Below are positions 56,460 to 64,000 of a stretch of 64,000 nt of DNA, one piece after another (position 1 is the stretch's first letter; every line of letters starts with the position of its first letter). This DNA is from Punctularia strigosozonata HHB-11173 SS5. Its lineage: Eukaryota > Basidiomycota > Agaricomycetes > Corticiales > Punctulariaceae. The position numbers and the translations under genes were made by a program. The stretch lies in NCBI RefSeq assembly GCF_000264995.1, contig NW_006767449.1, positions 119,805 through 183,804 of the forward strand, in the 5' to 3' direction. The notes beneath the pieces were generated by a model. It ran no database searches and had not been told where the DNA came from. It worked only from the letters and a program-made list of their open reading frames with translations.

Positions 56460-58840
56460 TCAAGCGTCCCGCTCCAGAGCAGTGACCATCCGAAACACCT
56501 CGTCTTCAACATAAACGCCGCCCTCTCCAGGGATCCTCGAGGCTTGATGGCACGCGGCCGCGTGCTTCCACCTGTCATGACACGGGTTGAGCCTCTTCGA
56601 TGACAGAACAATGGGATCTCTGCGAGTTTACCAAAACAGTTCAGGCACTTTGGGCTCGATGTCCTTCACGCTCTCCACCGCGACCCAGGCATGGCACTTG
56701 TGACATTTCCCCTCCTCGATAACGGGCTTCTCTTTCTTGGCAGGGTTAGCCTTGGGACGCTTGGCCATACGGAACTCCACAGGAGGCGAGAACGGCGTAG
56801 CGGTGGCGGCGGAAATACCTATAGCCAACCACGCGGCGCCGTCAGCTGCTTGCTTCAAACACCTGGGAGGACCCGACAAAACGGAGCCGAGACGCACCGT
56901 GAGCGTAAAGGAGGTGATAGTTGTACGCGCTAAACTTCATGCTCAGCCAGTCCTGGCGCCCTTCGCCTCCTCTGCGCCGGCTCTCGATGCAGATCGGGCA
57001 AAGCCCCACCTTCTCTCGTCCGATTCCTTTCACGAAGCGCGGCGTATACAGGTCCAAGCGACCGTTGATCTTGGGCGGATTGAACGTGCCTTCACGCAAG
57101 ACTCTAGTCAACCTAGTAAACGACGACCGCACAACATTGTGTCAGTCAATGCATCACCGCGGCCCGTTGAAGGAAGTATGTCTACCTTCCGTCTTCGTCC
57201 GGGTAGAATGAGCTCACAGGGAAGCGTCGATACCACAACGGGTAGTCCGAGCGAATCGGGATATGGCTAGGAAATATCCGCGTCCCCTGAAGGTTGGTAT
57301 CATCGCCATCTTCGTGGTGGTATTCGTCCGAGTTGGTCAAGCCGGACAATGAAGACAGGGAAGACAATGGGGACTTCGGAGCTGTCTTCGGGTGTTTCGA
57401 CTCATATTCGACATCGACAGATTCTGTGGGAGAGGACGGAGGCAGATCGAACACGGTGTCACTCGAGTGCACGACGAGGGTGTCTTCCGATTCCAGGACC
57501 ATCGCAGGCGATCCCGGGGGTGAGTAGGTGGCTTCCACCTTGGCTACAGCATGACGAGCGCAGCGGGTCCTCTTGCGGGAAGGGAGCGCCTGATCCGCGG
57601 GCTTGCGTTTTCTCGTAGGAATGGCCAGCATGATCTGCGACAAATCGTCTTGAGGGGTTGGAGCAACTTTGGATCTGACAGGGCGATTAGTGAGCTTTCG
57701 GCCTCGTGGCGAGCCGGCGCCATGGCTTGTCGGGGCAGGGTGGTCTTCAATCTTGGCTATGGTAGCACGGAGTCTAGCTCGAGTCAGATAGCGAGAAGCC
57801 TGCAGTTCAAGATCCTCCAGAGTGCGATCGCAGTGGGAGTAAGTGGTGTCAGAAGTCAGAGGTGCGGCCGGGTTAATCGGCATCCTGCAGAGCTGGACAG
57901 AGGCAGGATGGCGTTCAAATGACTCAGGGAACGGAGCTTTACCCGATGATCGAGTATACATAGAGGCAGGAGACGAAACCAGTTCGGGAAGTATGTGGGC
58001 ACCAGGAATCTGAGGGGAGGATGAGGAAGCTGGTGAGCAGTCAAAATCTGAATCCGAGTCGTAGTCATAGTCGTCATCATCAGCAGAGGAGAACGATGAT
58101 CTTGAGGATGAGGACCTTGTTCCAGGTGAGTCGCTTCGGAGAGGGGGACGCCGCAGCTTTGCACTAGGACTGTCGTCGAAGGGGTTGACGTCGGAGTCGG
58201 AGTCATCGTAATATCCAGGCGGCGGAGACGGCGCAGAACGATTGAACCTGAACCTCGGTGATGAATCAGGCAACCTGGCGTCGGAGGAGAAGTCGGAGTG
58301 TACAGAGCTCGGGGACGAAGACCACTCCAAGGGCGCTGTCCGTGAGCCAGCGGAAGTCCTTGTGCGTAGCCTTTCGACGAAGGACGTTGTGGTCTTGGAT
58401 CCAGCGTTCCTAGGAGAGGGGTTTCGGACAGCCTTGAACGGATCTATGGCCTCCAGCGACGCGATAGCGGTTGCCTTATCCACGATAGGGCTGTCCTCTT
58501 GACTTATACCAAAAGATCCTTGAGATTTGCGGATGACAGGATCGGTGTCTGGCTCCTGCGGGGTTTTCCATTGCCGTTCGTCCAAGGATGGAGTAGCAAA
58601 CATATTCGGGAACTGGTCCAAAGGATCGTAGGCGAGGGCATGAGAGGGAGTACGAGCGGCACTGAAGGATGACGCTCGCGAGCCGTATACACTGCCGGAA
58701 TCCGGGGGCGTGGCCAAGGCATGAAGGGAGGGAGAAAGCAAGTTATACAGGCGGTAGCCAGAGTCAGAGTGTGTCTGGGTAATCCCCATGCGATTGCGAT
58801 AAAAGGGGCTGGATGCTAGGGCGCATTCCAGAGGATCCAT
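56460..58840 (-). CDS. Rua1-type (DUF4451) zinc-finger transcription regulator
   Basis: The N-terminal 550 residues, in one long exon, are Ser/Pro/Asp-rich and disordered (DDDDYDYDSDSDFD, SPLSSLSSLSGL), with a basic patch TRKRKPADQALPSRKRTRC that could be a nuclear signal. The C-terminal domain reads DLYTPRFVKGIGREKVGLCP, then ICIESRRRGGEGRQDWLSMK, FSAYNYHLLYAHG, FSPPVEFR, EEGKCHKCHAWVAVESVKDI, and after an intron WKHAAACHQASR. The Cys and His pairs match the Rua1 C-terminal zinc-finger domain, first seen in the ustilagic-acid regulator of Ustilago. Target genes are unknown. ATG is at 58838-58840 (MDPLECALASSPFYR); stop at 56460-56462. Confidence 0.87.
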
Positions 58841-59123
58841 CGCGGCCTGTCCAGGCGACAACGCGCGTTAAAGCGCGCATATATCGATCAAAAAGGTAGT
58901 ACGTACCCTTGTACACGAAACTGTGTCGCTATATGCGCGTAAAAACGTGCCCTGATGATCTGCAAGCCTCGAGGACGAGTGGGAGAATAAGCACCAGGAG
59001 TGGAGGAGACGCGCCTCGCGCCTTTTTGCTTCGATCGCGTTTCGAGCTCCGCCCCAATATACTCCGACGTCCGAACCCGACCTTAGGGTCACACACTCGC
59101 TCTCCACGTCGACCGTGACGAAG

Positions 59124-60056
59124 ATGCGCTACAATGGCCCTGGCGTGCTAGCTTTCTTGTTATTTCCACTCGCTTTCCTGACCTGCTGTGTACGCGCGTC
59201 GGCGCTAACGACGTTCATCTCCCCAAATGAACGTCTATGTTTCTACGCGGATGTAGACAAGGCCGGAGAGAAGATTGGTGTGCGTCCTTTCGCCATGTAC
59301 AATGAATGCCCGTACGGGATGCTCATGCGAAGGCTCGTCCCATGGATATACTATCGTCATCTAGTTCTATTTTGCAGTACAATCCGGCGGTTCGTTTGAT
59401 ATCGACTTTGAAGTGAAAGACCCAAACGAGAAGGTGCTCCTCGACGGACTGCGCGAGCGGCAAGGCGACTACGTCTTCACTGCAAATACCGTTGGAGAGT
59501 ATGCGTTCTGCTTCGAGAACGACATGTCGACACTCTCGGAGAAACTCATCGACTTCGACATCATGGTCGAGAGCGAGCCGCGGCGAGAGGCGCCGGCGAA
59601 GCCGGGGCAGATTGCGGAGCAGACGAGCGCGCTAGAGGAGAGCATATTCAGGCTAAACGGGCAGTTGATGAGCATCAAGAGAACGCAGAAATAGTGAGTG
59701 GCTGACTGCAGCTGTGGTGGCAGCGGAACGTTGCATGCTCATGGGGGCGCGGTCGTACAGTTTCCACACGAGAGAAAACCGGGGATTCTCTATCGTCAAG
59801 ACCACGCAAAAGTTCGCCGCTTTGTAACCTCATCGCATATTCGATGCTGATAGACGTGTTTGCAGTCGTTTATTCTGGTATGCGGTCCTGGAGAGTCTGA
59901 CCATGATAGGCATGGCGATGTACGTCGTTTCTCCCCCTGGTTTCTGGCGTAGCTACGCGGTATACGGCGCTCTCGCTTACATGCTTATCGGTCAGCGCTC
60001 AAGTCTACATCCTTCAAACATTCTTCACCAAAACGGGTCGACGATACAAGGTGTAA
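59124..60056 (+). CDS. p24 (emp24/gp25L/Erp) family cargo receptor
   Basis: Type I membrane protein cycling between ER and Golgi in COPI and COPII vesicles, as part of p24 complexes. Signal peptide GVLAFLLFPLAFLTCCVRAS, GOLD domain (ERLCFYADVDKAGEKIG, then FDIDFEVKDPNEKVLLDGLR, VGEYAFCFENDMS), a membrane-proximal coiled coil (EESIFRLNGQLMSIKRTQKY), one C-terminal span (LFWYAVLESLTMIGMAIAQV YILQ) and a short cytoplasmic tail (TFFTKTGRRYKV). Two GOLD-domain cysteines are present. Four introns, about 210 residues, the normal size. The last intron (72 nt) joins GMAI to AQVYILQTFF. ATG at 59124; TAA at 60054-60056. Confidence 0.92.
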
Positions 60057-60257
60057 AGCGTCTCGCCAATAATGTTCATGTACTTATGATCACGTCGGGG
60101 CGTAATTCTCATTACCATGTTATATACGAATGCAAAGCCTCTTCATCGCACAACTTGTAACAAACGGAACAACTGATATACTACTGTATCTCTGCCAAGC
60201 TGGTACAAGCTGTCTACATTGGACAAACATTCCCACGCACCCGCTGCTCCTGCACCG

Positions 60258-61774
60258 ATGTACATCCTCGCCCGGGGCACCCGGCGCGCCGTCCCCGCTG
60301 TCGCCAGAGCGCGCAAGCAATGGAGCGCTGCTTCCGTCGCTCGACGTATGAACAGTATGAACAGTTCGGACGCGTCGTGCGTGCCTTTACACCCAACATG
60401 CGCCTTGACTGACTCTGTAAATGGCAGCGCCAACGGCGCTGCACCTCCAAAACCCGCGGGTGCGGCCTCCAGCTCGGCCGTCAACCCGAAGAGTAGCTCG
60501 TCGGGTACAGAGGGCTCGACATCGTCACCTGTGCCGACCAATCCAGTGCCGTCGCCGCCCAGGAGCACTGTGCCCGGTCACATCCCGAAGGAGCTATCTC
60601 AGTCGACTCGAACGGAGGCATCCTCAGAAAATGTCGATTTTCCCACCGGTAACGTCGCTTCACAGTCCAACCAGCAGGAGGCAGCGAACCCAGAGCAGAT
60701 TGCCCCAGTGTCCGCCCCTCACAGCGCGGAACAGTCCTCAATATCCTTGGAGGAGGCAGAACCCGCCATTGCGAAGGCACCCCATCCCCCTTCCGGTGAC
60801 ACCACCTTGGCTTCGGCCCCGTTGCCTTCTGACGCTGCACCTAAAATCCCTCAAGAGGCTGCCTCGGCACCCAGCCTCGCCGACCTCGAACCCTCAGTGG
60901 CCAACCTCCCCACCACACCAAGTCCTCCGAGTTCTTCAGAGACAATACCAGAGAGTGCTGACCCCGAGCAGCAAGCGCCGATCACTCCCCCGGCTTCCGC
61001 CGCTCCTCCCTCAGCAGCCAAAGAAAACAGCGTGGAAGAGCTAGACGATGTACTAGAATCTCCCGCAGACCCCCTCGCCGCTCCTTCTCTCTCCCTTCCT
61101 TCCGCAACTCGCGGCAGGCGTCGCTCTTCGCGCCCCTCCACCTCAACGAATCAGGGAGAGGTCACAGAGGCAGAGTACGCTGCAGCCGTCGTCCCCGGCC
61201 GCTCGCTCTTCCCTGCTTACCACCACCCGCGCACGCACGGCATCCCCGCCGCCTCTATCCACCTCCGCGCGCATCATCCATCGCTGCTTGAGCAGTTTGC
61301 CTTCTTCGTGCAGCACGCGGCGGCGGCGCTGGGCATTCCGACGGGCGGCACTGCGATGCTGCCCACGCAGCGGAGGCTGTGGACGGTGCCGACCGCACCT
61401 TTCGTGCACAAGAAGAGTCAGGAGAACTTCGAAAGGACGGTGCACAAGCGCGCGATCAAGGCGTGGGATGCGGATCCGGAGGTGGTCAGGAGGTGGATCA
61501 TGTACCTGAGGGCGCACCAACTGCCAGGTGTCGGCATGAGGTGCGTGTTCTGGCTCGTTACTGAGATTGGGTGTTCATGTGCTTTGCCAGGGTTGTTACT
61601 TGGGACCGCGTCGAGGTTGGCATTGGAAAGAAGATTGAGGTGCGGATGGACAAGGCGAAGGACAATCTTCTCAGCCAGGAAGTCGCGCGGCTTGGCCAGA
61701 AGATCGTCCAGGAGGAGCTCGCCGCTGCCAAGGCGGACATCACTGTACCGGCTACAGCGACCCCGACTCCGTAA
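60258..61774 (+). CDS. RSM10: Mitochondrial small-subunit ribosomal protein uS10m with long N-terminal extension
   Basis: The C-terminal part is the S10 domain of the mitochondrial ribosome: FFVQHAAAALGIPTGGTAML, PTQRRLWTVPTAPFVHKKSQ, ENFERTVHKRAIKAWDADPE, VVRRWIMYLRAHQLPGVGMR. After one intron (about 61532-61590) it continues VVTWDRVEVGIGKKIEV. The N-terminus MYILARGTRRAVPAVARARK is Arg-rich and acid-free, a good mitochondrial presequence. Between them lie about 290 residues of Ser/Pro/Ala/Glu-rich low-complexity sequence with no known fold, far longer than in most uS10m proteins. First in-frame ATG is 60258. End TAA at 61772-61774. About 480 residues. Confidence 0.88.
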
Positions 61775-62173
61775 ACAGCTCACGAGTCGCTTATCGCGTG
61801 GTAGATTTTGGCAGGATCGTATCCCCTAATCACTGGCAATAATATAATGGCTCGTAACCGTCTATCTATGAATCATATGCTCAACTTGTGAACTGATCTC
61901 TGCGAGAGAATTGTCCTCCGCTGATGGTACGACGAAAACTGGGCTACCGCTAGATCGACATATGTCTGCTGTACGGTGTACCACCGCAATAGGGATAAGA
62001 GACGCTAATCGATCAGTCGGAAAGACGCTATCCCAACTTTCACGCTATGGCCGGAAACTGACACTGCTAACTTGGAGGCACGCACCACCGGCCCGAGAGG
62101 TGGTACATAGCACGTTCACCATCGTGCCCTGTTTGTCAAACAGGACACTTGTCATAGTCCTGCGGGCGGGTAT
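61775..62173. other. Convergent intergenic region
   Basis: About 400 bp between uS10m and the MFS gene; a plus-strand frame through here has no recognisable features. Confidence 0.5.
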
Positions 62174-64000
62174 TTATACTGACTGGGACGCTCGAGTCGG
62201 CTTGAAATCCGCTCCAGGGATGTTTTGGCATGCCGGATCGTCAGCCAGTGGGCCCTTCGTTGCAGCTGCTTTGTTCGCCGCGGTAAGCTTGGCGTTGTCA
62301 GGGAGGCCATTGTCCTGCAGAACGGGAAGGTGAAAGGAATATTCCGTGCAGAACGTTTGTGCACTCACCACAATCAACCAACTGAACAAGAAACAGATGG
62401 CGACAATGGCAAGGTAAACCAGGAATATGATGTGCAGGGCCTTGGCGAATGCCCGGATCACGCCTTCGCGGATCTAAAAGTTCAAAGGTTGGTATTGATA
62501 TAACTGCATAACTAGATCTTGTGACGCACCGTAGGATCGAGATCCTGCGGTAAGGTCAGCGAAGCTGAGTGTATTAGCTGGCGCTTGAGAGCATCCGGCA
62601 ACTGCTGCGGTAGATGAGCTTTAACGACGTTGTTTCGTATCGCATTGGACAAAGCGAGACCAAAACTGGAACGCGAGCTGGTCAGATTCTAACGAATTGC
62701 GCAATGACGCGGTGCTTACGCTCCGCCCAGCGTTCGGCAGAAGTTACGGGTGCCGGTCACCACCGCTCTGTCAATTGGCGGTGCGGCGGCTTGCGCGGAG
62801 ACAAGGGTCGTCTGCAACGTTCCTCCGACGCCGATGCCCTGTATAAACAGAAATCTTTCGAAGCTTGAGACCGAGGATAAGAACGTGCACTGGCCGCTGC
62901 ACTCACCCGACGATGTAGCTCCTGTGGATCCACCAAATGACACCGCCATCGCCATATCCGCGTGCTATCCTCGGGAAGAGCGTCTCGAGCCCGGCTCCAA
63001 TCAGCCAGAATGCGAACCCGGTGACAATTTGCGGTTTGATGCGACCAGTGCGCATGGTGATCTGCCCGTTGGTCACACCTGATACACAAAACTTATAAGT
63101 GCGGGATTGCATAGCATGGAAGTAGCTCATACTGGATATTGTTTGAACAACTAGTAGGGCGAGAAGGTAGCAAGCGGAGGTGATGGCAGACATGTCTAGC
63201 ATCGATTGGAAGAAAATGGGCAGGCTGCGTGGACCCTTCTGTCAGCTGCGAAGGCCACAAGTAGGAGTCGCATGGATATACGGACAAGTATAGATTTCCA
63301 TAGTAGACCATGCCAACGAAGATCGTTTGAACGAATATCACGCCTACAGTCCTGTATCTGAAGAGTCGCAAAGGTAGCACAGGAAGCGCGGCAATCTTCC
63401 ATTCTACCACGATGAAGGCAAGCCACAGCAGACAGCCGACGGTCAGCATGCTGATTACCAACTGCGATAGACGTCAACGGCTTGGACCCGATTGTTTATG
63501 CCAGGCGAGAGATATACCGGCGAGCTCCAGGACCAAGTAGCGCCTCCGCTTGATATTGGGACAAGGACAAGGACATTCGCCGCCAAGGAAAGAGCGGAGC
63601 CAAGAAAATCAACCTATCATGCCATGTTCAGTCTCGTTCTCGTCAGAGCAGATGTCAGTAGTGTTCCTTGCCTTGGCTAGTTTCGCCTTGAAATCTCCTG
63701 GCACGCGTTTCAGAGGAATGCATGTCCAAACAATGAATATGCACAGTGCCGTCAAAGGGGGGGTGAACCAGAACGTCCAGCGCCATGTCACCTTTTGGGA
63801 GAAAACGGCACCGAGGAACGGCCCCTGCAAAAAGCGCAGAATTGATCAGAAGTCAGGACGACTGGGGAGCAATTGCCGATAGAAACTGTATAAACATACA
63901 GCCGCGCTACCGGCTGCTACAGCCGATGCGATGAAACCCTGCCATTTGGCTCGCTCCCGGAGAGATGTTACGTCCGACATGATGATCATGGCCATGTTAT
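62174..64000 (-). CDS. MFS transporter (DHA2-like drug/H+ antiporter type), 5' end outside window
   Basis: Multi-span transporter; its first part lies beyond the right edge. Visible pieces: GPFLGAVFSQKVTWRWTFWF (antiporter motif C-like GPFLG, then the WRW-F/N-P block), NPP-equivalent TPPLTALCIFIVWTCIPL, VISMLTVGCLLWLAFIVVEW, ALPVLPLRLFRYRTVGVIFV, QTIFVGMVYYGNLYL, FAFWLIGAGLETLFP, FIQGIGVGGTLQTTLVSAQA, and AVVTGTRNFCRTLGGALG, which is typical of 14-span DHA2 exporters. The cytosolic tail ends PTRASQSV. Seven or more introns. Likely exports toxins or secondary metabolites, though substrate is unknown. Confidence 0.85.

Overview
The window looks like nuclear DNA from a filamentous basidiomycete, most likely an agaricomycete (a polypore-type genome is my inference). 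Genes are packed on both strands and cut by many 45-70 nt GT-AG introns. Two tRNA genes carry short introns after position 37. Several families are typical of Agaricomycetes: HSP12A-like Hsp70, Rua1-type zinc finger and tail-anchored FHA protein. No bacterial operon structure, CRISPR, LTR element or virus-like element was seen.

Layout. 1-8.3 kb: Hsp70-like ATPase (cut by the left edge), PhyH-type dioxygenase, HSL-type esterase, a nearly intron-free P450, and SEC13. 9-11.8 kb: a protein with an MLKL-NTD-like helical domain, a possible degenerate kinase segment and an acidic tail. 12.8 kb: tRNA-Glu(TTC). 13.4-26.4 kb: SAC3/GANP mRNA-export factor with FG repeats, FHA tail-anchored protein, CDK1, tRNA-Gly(CCC), GPN1 GTPase. 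26.8-41.5 kb: eight tiny intron-free genes for secreted six-cysteine peptides of one family (signature CCPC...C...C.C), interspersed with a PIN-domain protein, a 3.66 kb Tc1/mariner transposon carrying two genes, a PI-PLC and a 0.69 kb non-autonomous inverted-repeat element. 41.7-47.4 kb: NOC1/Mak21 ribosome-biogenesis factor and an amidase. 48.4-53.6 kb: a PuuE-type allantoinase and an NCS1 permease transcribed divergently. 54-60 kb: aldehyde dehydrogenase, Rua1-like transcription factor, p24 cargo receptor. 60.2-64 kb: mitochondrial uS10 with a long low-complexity N-terminal extension, and an MFS transporter cut by the right edge.

Most genes are independent housekeeping genes. Two groupings carry meaning. 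The first is the CCPC peptide family, eight members within 15 kb on both strands; I cannot assign it to any family I know, and I regard it as the most likely undescribed system here. The second is the divergent allantoinase/permease pair, which suggests uptake and ring-opening of allantoin or a related purine-derived nitrogen source. The transposon has perfect 26-bp terminal inverted repeats, a TA target duplication and an open DD34E transposase, so it is young; its second gene is an unusual passenger for this superfamily.
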